A stretch of DNA of 64,000 bases, taken from positions 62,001 to 126,000 of the forward strand of contig NZ_AUBX01000014.1 of the NCBI RefSeq assembly GCF_000429465.1. The letters run 5' to 3'. This stretch comes from Algoriphagus vanfongensis DSM 17529 (GTDB lineage: Bacteria > Bacteroidota > Bacteroidia > Cytophagales > Cyclobacteriaceae). Every line of letters starts with the position of its first letter. Position 1 is the stretch's first letter. Position numbers and translations under genes: made by a program. Positions 54,267-63,865 of this stretch are shown piece after piece. The notes below the pieces were generated by a model. It was not told the DNA's origin, made no database searches, and saw nothing but the letters and a program-made list of their open reading frames with translations.

Positions 54267-55871
54267 ATGAAGTTTCGTCGAGTCTTTTTTTTCACCTTCT
54301 TTCTCTTTGCTTTTGCTCAATTTACAGTCGTAGCCCAGATCCCTCAAGTACCTGCTGAATTGGAGTTTGCAGATCTGATCGTGCGAATCAACCCTCAAGC
54401 CAGGCGAGAAATCCAGCTCGACGTAGACGCTTTGTACCGAAACCCTTCCTATTTCAAAGTCAAACAAGACCGGTTCAACCTCTATCGCCCGATCATCGAG
54501 CGGGAGCTGACCAATGTCGGAGTTCCGCTGGACCTGCAATATTTGGTAATTCAGGAAAGTGGATTGATTGCAGATGCTGTTTCCACATCCAATGCGGTGG
54601 GTTTTTGGCAGTTCAAACAAGGAACAGCGGAAGAGGTTTTTCTTCGGGTGGACAATCAGGTCGACGATCGTAAAAACATCGTCAACTCAACCCGCGGAGC
54701 AGCCCTATATCTCAAGAAACACAATAATTCCTTTGACAACTGGATGTGCGCACTCGTCTCATATCAGATGGGACTAGGTGGAGCAAAGGCCTATTTTGGC
54801 ACAAAATACAATGGAAAAACAGTCGTCGACATCGACAGAAATTCACATTGGTATTTCAAAAAATTCTTAGCACACAAAGTCGCTTTTGAAAACAGCAGCT
54901 ACAGTCTTGTCAGTAACAACCGACGCTTGGTCGAAGTCAAAGTATCAGGTCCTGTCACCTTATCCTCTCTGGCCAAAAAATATGGAGTAAGTGAGGATCA
55001 TCTGAAAGAAATGAACAAGTGGGTTTCTCATGGCAAAATCCCTTCTGGAAGCGGGTATTCACTTGTGTATATTCAAGAAGGTCAAGCTGATTTTCAGCCA
55101 GCGATTGCTCAGGAGCAACCGACCAACTCTCCCCGACAGCAAGCCAAAATTTCCAATAATCCGGCTTACAAGCAAGCCAATTCATTTCCTAGAATCGCCG
55201 GAAACACGACGCAAGCCACGAGGCCTGACCAGATCACTGTCAATGAGCTAGATGGCGTACAAGCTGCTAAAACGACTACGCAAGAGAAATTTGCCGATCA
55301 AATCGGTATCAAGGAGAAAAGACTCAGAAAATACAATGATCTAGATGCTGGTGAACGAATCGAGTCCGGAGACTACTATTACACCGAAAAGAAAAAGTCG
55401 AAAGCAGACGTGGAAACCCACATCGTCCAGTCTGGTGAGACGCTTTGGAGTATTTCCCAAAAATACGGCATCAAGCTCTCTTCTCTAAAAGCTAAAAACC
55501 GAATCAGAAAGGACAGAGATCTCAAAGTGGGAATGGTGCTCAATCTTCAAGATCATAGAAAAAGAGGAGAAGATATCCCAATCGTACGAGTGCAGCCTGT
55601 ATCCAATCAGCAAATCACTCAAACCAGCTCTTCTTCCTCTAGCTCTCCTACAGTCAATCAAACCAGACCAGCTGAAGTGCCTACGAGCAGCTCTACTCCT
55701 GCCGCATCTTCTAGTTCTTCCAGCATGACGCATACTGTAGCTGCCGGTGAAACGCTCTATGCCATCAGCAAACGATATGGGGTCACGGTAGAACAATTGA
55801 AATCCTGGAATCGGATCGGCAGCCAGAATATTATCAGCGTCGGTCAGAAATTAACTATCTTCAAGCCCTGA
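54267..55871 (+). CDS. Exported lytic transglycosylase with LysM repeats (MltD type)
   Basis: 534 residues from ATG 54267, signal peptide VFFFTFFLFAFAQFTVVAQ. The SLT catalytic domain has the general-acid Glu in LVIQESGLIADA (about residue 95), then VGFWQFKQGTA and YQMGLGGAKAYFG. A LysM-like segment lies near 215-255 (LSSLAKKYGVSEDHLKEMN), and two full LysM domains lie near 384-430 (SGETLWSISQKYGIK) and 487-534 (AGETLYAISKRYGVT), separated by Ser-rich linkers. It cleaves peptidoglycan to 1,6-anhydromuropeptides. The DUF3078 gene follows by 14 bases. Confidence 0.94.
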   Translation: MKFRRVFFFTFFLFAFAQFTVVAQIPQVPAELEFADLIVRINPQARREIQLDVDALYRNPSYFKVKQDRFNLYRPIIERELTNVGVPLDLQYLVIQESGLIADAVSTSNAVGFWQFKQGTAEEVFLRVDNQVDDRKNIVNSTRGAALYLKKHNNSFDNWMCALVSYQMGLGGAKAYFGTKYNGKTVVDIDRNSHWYFKKFLAHKVAFENSSYSLVSNNRRLVEVKVSGPVTLSSLAKKYGVSEDHLKEMNKWVSHGKIPSGSGYSLVYIQEGQADFQPAIAQEQPTNSPRQQAKISNNPAYKQANSFPRIAGNTTQATRPDQITVNELDGVQAAKTTTQEKFADQIGIKEKRLRKYNDLDAGERIESGDYYYTEKKKSKADVETHIVQSGETLWSISQKYGIKLSSLKAKNRIRKDRDLKVGMVLNLQDHRKRGEDIPIVRVQPVSNQQITQTSSSSSSSPTVNQTRPAEVPTSSSTPAASSSSSSMTHTVAAGETLYAISKRYGVTVEQLKSWNRIGSQNIISVGQKLTIFKP

Positions 55872-55885
55872 TTCAGACTTTTTTC

Positions 55886-56875
55886 ATGCGCAGATTACTA
55901 TTCCTTTCAGGACTCCTCTTCCTTTGCTTCTTCCAGGGACTTCGGGCACAGGATATTCAGTTCATCCCTGATACGGTTCTCATCAATGGAGATACATTGC
56001 TGATGTTGGGTGATTCTGTTCTGATCGAAGAGCCTAAAAAGGAGATTTTCTGGAAAACGGGAGGGAATTATAACATGAATATTCAGCAAGTGACTCTGAG
56101 CAACTGGGCCGCTGGGGGCTCGAGTTCTTTTGCCTTGAATACAGGTGTGTCAGTTTTTGCTAATTACAAGAAAGACAATAAAGTCTGGGACACACAGCTG
56201 AATGTCAATTTAGGTTTCAGCCGGCAAAGTGACCGACAATACCAAACCAGAAAGACCAACGACAATTTCACTTTCGTCAGTAACTATGGCCGGGAGCTTT
56301 CCAAAATGCTCTATCTGTCTACCCAGCTGGATGCCCGGACTCAGCTTTTGGAAGGGTTCAAGTACAGTGCTGGGTCAGATGGCGAGGTGCTGAGGACCAA
56401 AATCTCTGATTTACTTTCACCGGGCTATGTGCAGTCTTCCACCGGTCTGAACTATCGAAAGACCTACGAAAGAAAAGGGAAGTTATCTATGATTATTTCA
56501 CCCTTCACCGGTCGATTTACCATCGTGATGAATGATTCCCTGAGCAATGCAGGGGCATTTGGTGTGACTCCAGGAGAGAATGTACGAGCCGAGGCGGGGA
56601 TGTCATTAGCTACCTCTATCACCGATTTTGTCCTGATGGAAAATATCACCTGGAAAGCTGATCTCAACCTTTTCTCCAACTATGAAAGTTTTGGAAATAT
56701 GGTAGTCAATTTCAGTTCAAAAATTCAGATGAAGGTCAATAAGTATATTTCGACCCGAATCGAAACCGCACTGATCTATGACGAAAATGTCTTGATCAAA
56801 CAGGATGACGGCAGTTCCAAGCAAGCAATCCAGCTTCAAAACCTCATCAATTTCGGGGTTAGTCTGGACTTTTAG
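55886..56875 (+). CDS. DUF3078 family exported protein
   Basis: 329 residues, signal peptide LLFLSGLLFLCFFQGLRAQ. The DUF3078 hallmark is NIQQVTLSNWAAGGSSSFALN (around residues 63-83), followed by repeated amphipathic strands (WDTQLNVNLGFSRQ) and an aromatic end (LINFGVSLDF), consistent with an outer-membrane barrel. Function unknown in the family. Its stop codon overlaps the stop of the convergent dnaX extension (56872-56875). Confidence 0.9.
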   Translation: MRRLLFLSGLLFLCFFQGLRAQDIQFIPDTVLINGDTLLMLGDSVLIEEPKKEIFWKTGGNYNMNIQQVTLSNWAAGGSSSFALNTGVSVFANYKKDNKVWDTQLNVNLGFSRQSDRQYQTRKTNDNFTFVSNYGRELSKMLYLSTQLDARTQLLEGFKYSAGSDGEVLRTKISDLLSPGYVQSSTGLNYRKTYERKGKLSMIISPFTGRFTIVMNDSLSNAGAFGVTPGENVRAEAGMSLATSITDFVLMENITWKADLNLFSNYESFGNMVVNFSSKIQMKVNKYISTRIETALIYDENVLIKQDDGSSKQAIQLQNLINFGVSLDF

Positions 56876-58592
56876 AAGTCCGTCTCCAAGCCAAACTTCT
56901 TTGTAAATTCCTTCAATGCCGGATGTTTATCCAGAAGGTAGATGAATTTATCTGAATTGGTATAGAGTTTCGTCTTCTGATCCACGATTTCTTCCTTGAG
57001 CTCCAGAGTGACCCTAAACGGTCCCACTCCAGCGACCTGACGAATAATAGCAATCAGCTCCGGCTTCATCTTCTCGGCAATTTCTTCCTGCATATGTCCC
57101 ATGACCTGCAAGACTATCTCCTTTTCCTTGACCTGAATAGACTGGTTGAGAATGACTGATTCGAGATTCTTCTTTTGATTTTTGAAATGCTCCAGGATTT
57201 GAGGCAAATGCCGATCCAGCAGTTCCTGCGTCAAAGGCAAGAGTGACTCGGTAGTAGGCACAAACTCCACCGGATCTTTAGCTTTGGATTCCGACTGAAC
57301 GGTCTGTTGCGAAAGCTCCTTTGCCAGCTTTTTAGTTTGAGAGAGAGATGTAGGAATAGAAATCGTTTTTTGAACAGGAGAAGTCTTGGCAGCAGGTCTC
57401 GCAACGGCCGTATCAGTCTCTTGTTCTTGAGATTTTTCTTCCTTAGCTAGGCTTTTTTTTTTGATTCCTCCGCTGCTGCTGCAGCTAGGCTGATAGCCTG
57501 AGGCAATTTGGCCATTTTCATCAGAGCGAGCTCTACATGCAGGCGCTGATTCTTGCTAGTCTTGTAGTGGATATCGCACTGATTGGCCAGATTGAGAGCG
57601 GATAGCAAAAAAGAGGAACTGATTTCTTGGGTTTGTTTCAGATAGCGTTCTTTGACATTCTCAGATACCTCTATCAGATCTATTGTCACTTGGTCTTTGA
57701 CCACGAGCAGATCTCTAAAATGCTCGCACAGACCGACAATGAAATTATGCCCATCAAACCCTTTCTTCAGAATTTCATCAAAAATCAACAAAGACTGCGA
57801 AATATCTCCGGCGATCAGGGCATCGACTACCTTAAAATAGTAGTCATAATCCAAGATATGCAGATTGGAAATGGTCTCCTGATAGGTGACTTTCTGTCCA
57901 GCTGAATAGGTGACGATCAAGTCAAAGATCGAAAGGGCATCTCTCAAGGCTCCATCTGCTTTGGTAGCGATCAAGCGAAGGGCTTCATCTTCGTATTCCA
58001 CTTTTTCCTGATCGGCAATATATTTCAGATGATCAGCGATATGCTTGATCTGAATTCTATTGAAGTCAAAAATCTGACAACGGGAAAGGATAGTCGGGAT
58101 GATCTTGTGCTTTTCCGTAGTAGCCAGAATAAAAATAGCATACTTCGGTGGCTCTTCCAAAGTCTTCAAAAAGGCATTGAAGGCTTGGTTGGAAAGCATG
58201 TGAACCTCATCTATGATATAGACTTTATATTGGCCTTTTTGCGGAGCATAACGCACTTGATCCACCAGATTCCGGATATCATCCACGGAATTGTTGGAGG
58301 CTGCATCGAGCTCATAGATGTTGAAAGAGGAGTTGTTTTGGAAAGAAACGCAAGACTCACAGATGCCGCACGCCTCCTGATCATCACCCCGGTTTTCGCA
58401 GTTGATTGTTTTGGCCAAAATACGTGCGCAGGTAGTCTTACCTACACCTCTCGGACCACAAAAAAGGAAAGCCTGGGCAAGGTGATTGTTTTTGATCGCG
58501 TTTTGAAGTGTGGTAGTAATGTGCTGCTGCCCTACTACACTTCTAAAATTAGCTGGTCTATATTTTCTTGCCGAAACAACGAAGTTTTCCAT
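56872..58592 (-). CDS. dnaX: DNA polymerase III tau subunit, made by -1 slippage in dnaX
   Basis: Reading -1 at the A10 run (57453-57462) joins the gamma frame to a frame open from 57453 to the TAA at 56872, giving about 573 residues. I translated the join: after ESKKK it continues SLAKEEKSQEQETDTAV, a Lys/Pro/Thr/Ser-rich linker of about 60 residues, then a helical C-terminal domain (VEFVPTTESLLPLTQELLDR onward). This equals the tau arrangement: an ATPase, a linker, then a polymerase and helicase-binding domain. No stop codon occurs in the joined frame. The alternative is an indel or sequencing error in the homopolymer. Confidence 0.8.
57447..58592 (-). CDS. dnaX: DNA polymerase III gamma subunit (zero-frame product of dnaX)
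   Basis: 381 residues, AAA+ clamp-loader subunit domains I-III. Walker A GPRGVGKTT (about 45-53), a Cys4-type zinc module (NCENRGDDQEACGICESC), Walker B YIIDEVHML, sensor 1 ILATTEKH and sensor 2 GALRDALSI are intact. The frame ends at TAG directly after three AAA codons and GCC. The length resembles gamma products of other bacteria. It loads the beta clamp together with delta and delta-prime. Purine-rich GGAGGA lies 3 bases upstream of the A-run. Confidence 0.93.
   Translation of the reverse strand: MENFVVSARKYRPANFRSVVGQQHITTTLQNAIKNNHLAQAFLFCGPRGVGKTTCARILAKTINCENRGDDQEACGICESCVSFQNNSSFNIYELDAASNNSVDDIRNLVDQVRYAPQKGQYKVYIIDEVHMLSNQAFNAFLKTLEEPPKYAIFILATTEKHKIIPTILSRCQIFDFNRIQIKHIADHLKYIADQEKVEYEDEALRLIATKADGALRDALSIFDLIVTYSAGQKVTYQETISNLHILDYDYYFKVVDALIAGDISQSLLIFDEILKKGFDGHNFIVGLCEHFRDLLVVKDQVTIDLIEVSENVKERYLKQTQEISSSFLLSALNLANQCDIHYKTSKNQRLHVELALMKMAKLPQAISLAAAAAEESKKKA
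57453..57462 (-). other. Slippery A10 run in dnaX (frameshift/transcriptional slippage site)
   Basis: On the minus strand the codons are TCA AAA AAA AAA GCC TAG, preceded by GGAGGAA. Lys codons can re-pair in the -1 frame (A AAA AAA), and a run of ten A also favours RNA polymerase slippage. The zero-frame stop follows two codons later. E. coli uses A AAA AAG and Thermus thermophilus an A9 run for the same purpose. Confidence 0.75.
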
Positions 58593-58707
58593 CGCTGCAA
58601 GATATAAAAATCTGGCTATACAGAAACCCCGAAAACTGGGCTATTCAAAAGATTTTCCATAAGGAATTGAGCTTGAAGTGGATGCTTTGGTAGAATTTAA
58701 TAATAGT

Positions 58708-58803
58708 ACTCAGTGATCAGTGGTCAGTACTCGTGACCACAGACCACAGACCACTGACAACAGTAAGAGTTTCTCAAACTTTAAACTTTTCACTTTAAAC
58801 TCT
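58708..58803. repeat. Intergenic micro-repeat array upstream of tmRNA
   Basis: Direct and inverted copies of a CAGTGGTC/GACCACTG unit (CAGTGGTC 58718-58725 pairs with GACCACTG near 58750-58757), with GACCACA repeated in between. A second low-complexity stretch of ACTTTAAACTT units follows (58778-58801). Non-coding. The remainder of 58593-58834 shows no gene. Confidence 0.6.
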
Positions 58804-58834
58804 CTGATTTTCTTCCTTGGAACTAAAATTGGAT

Positions 58835-58842
58835 TACTTTTG
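58835..58842 (+). promoter_or_regulatory. -7 promoter element of tmRNA
   Basis: TACTTTTG matches TAnnTTTG and lies 16 bases before the mature tmRNA 5' end. No exact TTTG at the -33 distance. Confidence 0.55.
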
Positions 58843-58858
58843 TCATCCCAAAGCAAAT

Positions 58859-59257
58859 GGGGCTGACCGGTTTTGACAGTAAGTGTAGAGATCGGGCTTG
58901 CATGCAGGCTGGAGTATGTACGGCCTTGAAAGATTCATACGAACTATAAATGGCGAAACTTCTTACGCCATGGCTGCCTAATCTAACCTTATAGGATAGA
59001 TCGCTTAAAGGGTTGAGTCACAAATCGTGATTCCCCGGCCACATCTCACCGCCCGTTGTCTGATCCGGGTGGATTTGAGGTGTCGACTTGATCGGGCTGC
59101 TGCTTGTGATGCGATTAAGCAAGCTTAAGACGAATCGATAAGCCAAGCTCAGGTGTGTCACCCAGCATAGTTTGGTCGAAAACCAAATCGGTGACTAAGC
59201 ATGTAGACGGTACGGTGTTTCCTTATCTGGACGCGAGTTCGAATCTCGCCAGCTCCA
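58859..59257 (+). ncRNA. ssrA: tmRNA (transfer-messenger RNA), tag GETSYAMAA
   Basis: About 399 nucleotides. The 5' end GGGGCTGACC (58859-) pairs in the acceptor stem with CAGCTCC (59250-59256), and the tRNA-like 3' end has the T-arm GCGAGTTCGAATCTCGC. The internal tag frame at 58952-58981 reads GETSYAMAA then TAA; the AMAA end matches proteolysis tags of Cytophagales. CCA is not encoded and must be added. tmRNA frees stalled ribosomes with SmpB. Confidence 0.96.
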
Positions 59258-59258
59258 C

Positions 59259-59295
59259 AAAGCCTTTTGTAATCAACAGATTATAAAAGGCTTTT
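59259..59295 (+). terminator. Terminator of tmRNA
   Basis: AAAGCCTTTTGTAATC (59259-59274) pairs with GATTATAAAAGGCTTT (59279-59294) with one mismatch, then TCTTTTT. Directly follows the tmRNA. The 59300-59435 stretch shows no feature. Confidence 0.85.
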
Positions 59296-59435
59296 CTTTT
59301 TATCACTCTGACTAGATGATTACTGGCATTTTTCTCTTCTATACATTTAATAGACGTGCTTAAGTCAATATTCAGCCTCTAAAAAACTTCATAGATTAAC
59401 TCAAGATCATAGCTCCAACCCTCCTAATTTAGAAT

Positions 59436-62400
59436 TCACCTCAGCTCATAAAAATTATCATCCCGGTTTTGATCAGGTCTGGTACCCCAAGGATCCAAAG
59501 CAAGTACCTGGGGAAGTTGATCCAGTGAAATTTGAACTTGTCCCCTCCCCGACTTTACCCGTACTTTTTGGGCAAAGAGTATATCATCCTCCTTATTTAA
59601 AGCTTTTGGATGCACTGCAAATGCGGCCAATTTAATTTCTTCATCCAAAGGTACTTCCACCTGTGTCCCATCGGCCTGTTGCTCCATCTTAGATGCATGA
59701 TAGTCCAAAGTCAATTGGAATAAGCCATTTTGGGATTCTTCAATTTGGGCATCCAATATCTGAAGATCGTAGATCATGACTTTCTGAAACCAATCTTCAA
59801 GTAGTTTCTGACCCTCAAGATTAGTTTCTTTCTTCATTTTATCGAGCAAAAGCTGAGAATCTACCACTGGTCTTTTATTGGCCAATGAATTACTTACCAA
59901 CTCGCGGATGATAGCGTTGAGCACTTCCTCGCCCAATAAATCTCTCGAGGCCAAAAAAGCAGTCAAACTTTTGCCGTACGCCAAATAGCTCTGATTTTCC
60001 TGCTCGGCAAGACTTTGCTCCGACTTAATCGCAGTAGCACGACCTTGAAGATAGGTTCTATTGGCTTGATCACTGAGATACCAAGTCGCTGCTTTTCCCA
60101 GACTTTTTTCGAGCAGCAGGACCTCTGCGTATTTGGCCAAACCTTCTACAAATAATGATGCGCCTGGCACATTTCTCGGAGCCAACAAATGACCAAACCA
60201 TTGATGGGCCACTTCATGAACTGCCCGCTTGGCTTGAAGATCAAATTGGTCAGTGCCTTCTTTGACCAAAAAATACTTATCCTCAGTCATGCTAATGACT
60301 CCCGGATGCGCATAGCCTCCAAAGCCCCAAAAACCAGGAACCTCTACTAAGTTCATGTGATCAAACGGGTACTTTCCAAAAGTAGCACTGCAATACTCCA
60401 ATGCATCTTGCATGACTTTTAGCGTTTTTTCATTTGCAAAGCCATGCTTCATTGCACTATAGACTTTCAACATGACATCTCCATACTGGACGCTATCGAC
60501 CTGATAGACTCCTGAAAAGAATCCAACAGCCGGAAGAATTGGCTCAGGAGACTGAAAATGAGATACACGCTGATTTCTTTCCAGCCTTTCCTCAATCAGA
60601 TTGCCGGATGTGATCGCAGTTTGATCACTATCTGTTTTCACAATAGCTTCGAAACCCACTTTATAAAGATTTTGCTCCGTGACTCCACTGTGCGAATCAT
60701 CTCTGTCATCCTTATCTTTTGGAGGCAAACCTCTCTTTTTTCGCTCCCCATAATCCTTGATCTCCATGGATTCCGAATAGCCAAAGAAAGGGACAAAATC
60801 TCTCAAATTGAGATAAGACCCATTTTGAACAACAGCCTTGTGGTTTTGGAGCAATGTGCTTTGGGGCTCAACAGAAAAAGAAAATTCCAAGCTATCACCA
60901 GGCAAAACAGCCTCTGAAAATGAAACTTGATAGAGCATCAATTCTTCGATATAGCCAAAGTCCTCGACCTTCTCCAAATTAAAATCTCTCAGCTTTTCCT
61001 TTTCCTGAATCAACATATTTCTAATGGGCTCAGATGAGGGATTGACCAGTTTCCCACTCACTTTTGCCTTGAAATTTCGCTCCGAAGGCCGCAGATCCAA
61101 GTCAATTCTAAGATCCGCATAGGCTAAAACTGGAGCACCTTTATACTTCTGGAATTCTTGCTCATAGCGGGCTTTTTGATTCAGCATTCGAGCTGTAGGA
61201 ATGAAGCTTCCCTCTCGTAAGGTCTTCAAAAAATATCCTCCCCAAAGTCCAAGAAAAAGGACGGTAAAAAACAGTGCTAATCGAGGAACTGGTTTTTTGA
61301 GAAATTCACGATTCCGAAATGAAAAAGATTGATCCCAAAAGAAATAAAGCCACAATGCGATCGCTATAGCAAGGATCCCCCAAAGGAGGCTCAAGTTCAA
61401 AAAAGGATTTAATTGATAATCAAACCCTGTCATTTCACTATAAGTGAGAAAAGGAGTACTACCAACCAAAAATAAAGGATATGACAAACCTAGTGTAGAA
61501 CTCAATGGCCCAGCAAAGATCCCAAAAGAGATCGCAGACAGGCCCATACCGATGTATTTGTGAGGAGTATATCGCTGAATCAGCAGAAATATGATGCTGA
61601 AAAAAAACATACTCCAACCCGGGCTTAGGTAAAGCGAGAGTATAGCCCATTTATCTCCAGCCCAAGAACTATCAAAGAGTTGGAAACCCAAACAAACCAG
61701 CACTGTCAAGCTAACCATTGTGATGATCACCAATGCCAGAGTCGTAAAATGAGAAAGAAATATCAATCCTTTTGGGGCCGGAGTCGCACTCACCAATTCC
61801 TGCATGCCGTAGTCTTTTTCTCTCCAAGTCAGTGAACCACCGAAAAAGATCAACAGGATAATTCCAAAGAGAAACAGTGGCTGCTGTACTCTATCCAATA
61901 GAATTTGAGTGGCTGGGTAGAAACTCTCCTCGTACGAGCCCCCAGAGAAAAGCTTAAAATAAATCTCTGTAACCGCTATGATAATCCAAGCGCCAAGAAT
62001 CATCCAAAACAGATAGTTTTTCAATATAAACTGGACAGAAAGTCGCAACTGAGAACGAAAAACAGCTCTAAAATCACCGGTTTGAGGTTTAATCTTTTCG
62101 AAGGAAATAATTTGAAAGTCAGCTGAATCATCCTCTTTCTGCTTCACTTTTAGTCTTTCCTTAGCTTCTCTAAATGAGAAAATCCGGTAGCCAACAGCCA
62201 AAACACCTAAAGAGAACGTAAGCCAAAGCGCCCTATTCCATGCAAATAAACCAGAAAACTGAATTCCCAAATTATTCTTTTCGTAGCTAGTCCAAAGGTT
62301 CGTTTGATGAAAAAATGCCGATATCCCGAAAGGATCTGCTAAGGCTGCCCAGACCAGATTTTCACTCGCTACCGGTGCAGCATTTGCCAACAGCGGAGAG

Positions 62401-62981
62401 TTAAGAAAGATGGAACAAATAAAATATGCAGCATAGATCCCTACCGCAGTCGCATAGGTTGCGAGAGGATTTTTGGTCAACAATCCAACCGTAAAAAGTA
62501 AGGCTATGAGGGTAGATAGCGTAGGAATGAGAAGTTTGAAAGCCACTGAAAGCCCGGCACCCAATTGAAAATCCAAAATCCTACTTGGATCTAGATCTGA
62601 GTATGCCACGCCCAGGCAAAAACCAATGATAGAAGGCAGGAATACCAACAAAGTAACGATCCAAGTACCGACCAAACGGCTCATGAAAAATGATCCTTTT
62701 GAGACCGGAGTCACAAAAATCAACCCTTCCATGCGGGATTGAGAATCTCTCTGGGTGGCTTTGACCACAAAAAACATAATGGAAAAAACTCCACCCAGAC
62801 TCAACAGCCCCAACTTAAAAAAGAATTGGTATTCGGAATTATAAACCGTCTCAAAGGACGCGGCTCCTTGGCCTCCCATCAGGAATGCAAAACCAAAATA
62901 GATGACACCAAAAATGGGAGCTGCCCAGGTTTTTAGTTGGATCAGCAATTCAAAGCGGATAAGTTGAAAAAACTGCTTCAC
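59436..62981 (-). CDS. ABC transporter permease fused to an M1 family aminopeptidase
   Basis: 1181 residues. The N-terminal part (about 1-610) has two ABC-2-type permease blocks of about six membrane helices each (for instance PIFGVIYFGFAFLMGG, VTLLVFLPSIIGFCLGVAY, WMILGAWIIIAVTEIYF) separated by a cytoplasmic loop. The C-terminal part (about 640-1181) is an M1 peptidase with a beta-sandwich start, zinc motif HEVAHQWFGH (about 921) and the third ligand Glu in FVEGLAKYAEVLL. GGYAHPGVISM replaces the usual GAMEN exopeptidase motif, so the peptidase specificity may be altered. It overlaps the ATPase gene by 4 bases. Cargo unknown. Confidence 0.92.
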   Translation of the reverse strand: MKQFFQLIRFELLIQLKTWAAPIFGVIYFGFAFLMGGQGAASFETVYNSEYQFFFKLGLLSLGGVFSIMFFVVKATQRDSQSRMEGLIFVTPVSKGSFFMSRLVGTWIVTLLVFLPSIIGFCLGVAYSDLDPSRILDFQLGAGLSVAFKLLIPTLSTLIALLFTVGLLTKNPLATYATAVGIYAAYFICSIFLNSPLLANAAPVASENLVWAALADPFGISAFFHQTNLWTSYEKNNLGIQFSGLFAWNRALWLTFSLGVLAVGYRIFSFREAKERLKVKQKEDDSADFQIISFEKIKPQTGDFRAVFRSQLRLSVQFILKNYLFWMILGAWIIIAVTEIYFKLFSGGSYEESFYPATQILLDRVQQPLFLFGIILLIFFGGSLTWREKDYGMQELVSATPAPKGLIFLSHFTTLALVIITMVSLTVLVCLGFQLFDSSWAGDKWAILSLYLSPGWSMFFFSIIFLLIQRYTPHKYIGMGLSAISFGIFAGPLSSTLGLSYPLFLVGSTPFLTYSEMTGFDYQLNPFLNLSLLWGILAIAIALWLYFFWDQSFSFRNREFLKKPVPRLALFFTVLFLGLWGGYFLKTLREGSFIPTARMLNQKARYEQEFQKYKGAPVLAYADLRIDLDLRPSERNFKAKVSGKLVNPSSEPIRNMLIQEKEKLRDFNLEKVEDFGYIEELMLYQVSFSEAVLPGDSLEFSFSVEPQSTLLQNHKAVVQNGSYLNLRDFVPFFGYSESMEIKDYGERKKRGLPPKDKDDRDDSHSGVTEQNLYKVGFEAIVKTDSDQTAITSGNLIEERLERNQRVSHFQSPEPILPAVGFFSGVYQVDSVQYGDVMLKVYSAMKHGFANEKTLKVMQDALEYCSATFGKYPFDHMNLVEVPGFWGFGGYAHPGVISMTEDKYFLVKEGTDQFDLQAKRAVHEVAHQWFGHLLAPRNVPGASLFVEGLAKYAEVLLLEKSLGKAATWYLSDQANRTYLQGRATAIKSEQSLAEQENQSYLAYGKSLTAFLASRDLLGEEVLNAIIRELVSNSLANKRPVVDSQLLLDKMKKETNLEGQKLLEDWFQKVMIYDLQILDAQIEESQNGLFQLTLDYHASKMEQQADGTQVEVPLDEEIKLAAFAVHPKALNKEDDILFAQKVRVKSGRGQVQISLDQLPQVLALDPWGTRPDQNRDDNFYELR

Positions 62982-63865
62982 TTCGGAGAATTTTGTGTTT
63001 GTAAAATGCTGAAATAGTAATCCTCCAAACTGGGACGAACCGGCTCAAAATCAGAGCCCGGTGACTTTTCGCTTGCAATATGGATTTTGGTTTTCCCGGC
63101 GATCAATTTGGAAGAGATCACATTGTATTCTGTCTGGTAGCCTGCCAATTCGGATTTCTCAATCTTCTTGGACCAAATTTTCCCTTCTAGACTTTTTGTT
63201 AAAGCTTGAGGATTTCCTTTTGCCAAAATTTTACCCTGACCCAGTACAGCCATCTGGGTGCAAAGCTCCTGAACATCATCCACTAGGTGTGTAGAAAGAA
63301 TGACAATCACATGCTCCCCTATTTCTGCCAGTAGATTGAGAAAGCGGTTTCGTTCCTCTGGGTCCAAACCAGCGGTCGGTTCATCCACGATGATCAATTT
63401 CGGATTTCCAAGTAGGGCTTGAGCTATTCCAAACCGCTGTTTCATTCCTCCGGAGAAAGATGAAACTGCTTTTTTTCTATGTTGGAAAAGATTGGTTTGA
63501 TGAAGGAGCTGAGTGATTTGGTTCGTCCTGGCAGAGCCATCTGTAATTCCTTTCAAAACTGCCAAATGATGCAATAAATCCCAGGCTGAAATACCGGGAT
63601 AGACTCCAAAATCCTGAGGCAAATAGCCCAAAATAGACCTGATTTTCTCAGGAGTTTTTAGCACTTGCTCCCCATTGAAATTGATAGTTCCAGCATCGGA
63701 GGTTTGGAGCATCGCAATGGTCCTCATCAAACTAGACTTCCCAGCCCCATTGGGGCCAAGTAAACCAAACATCCCATTTTCTATCCGAATGGATATGTCG
63801 TCCAGAGCCTTCACTCCGTTTGAATAGGTTTTGCTGAGATTGTGAATTTCAAGTGAGTTGCTCAT
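62978..63865 (-). CDS. ABC transporter ATP-binding protein, partner of the permease/M1 fusion
   Basis: 295 residues: Walker A GPNGAGKSSL (about 38-47), Q-loop LPQDFGVYPG, signature FSGGMKQRFG, Walker B LIIVDEPTAGLDP and switch His in LSTHLVDD. A C-terminal extension of about 75 residues follows the ABC domain. The stop overlaps the permease/peptidase start by 4 bases (ATGA), so the two are translationally coupled. The last 135 bases of the window (63866-64000) hold no feature I can support. Confidence 0.94.
   Translation of the reverse strand: MSNSLEIHNLSKTYSNGVKALDDISIRIENGMFGLLGPNGAGKSSLMRTIAMLQTSDAGTINFNGEQVLKTPEKIRSILGYLPQDFGVYPGISAWDLLHHLAVLKGITDGSARTNQITQLLHQTNLFQHRKKAVSSFSGGMKQRFGIAQALLGNPKLIIVDEPTAGLDPEERNRFLNLLAEIGEHVIVILSTHLVDDVQELCTQMAVLGQGKILAKGNPQALTKSLEGKIWSKKIEKSELAGYQTEYNVISSKLIAGKTKIHIASEKSPGSDFEPVRPSLEDYYFSILQTQNSPK

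Noticed and set aside
57271..57446. dnaX as a broken pseudogene
   Set aside because: The only disruption is at a ten-A slippery run, both frames are otherwise intact, the gamma-length product is complete, and the tau frame shows no stops or decay.
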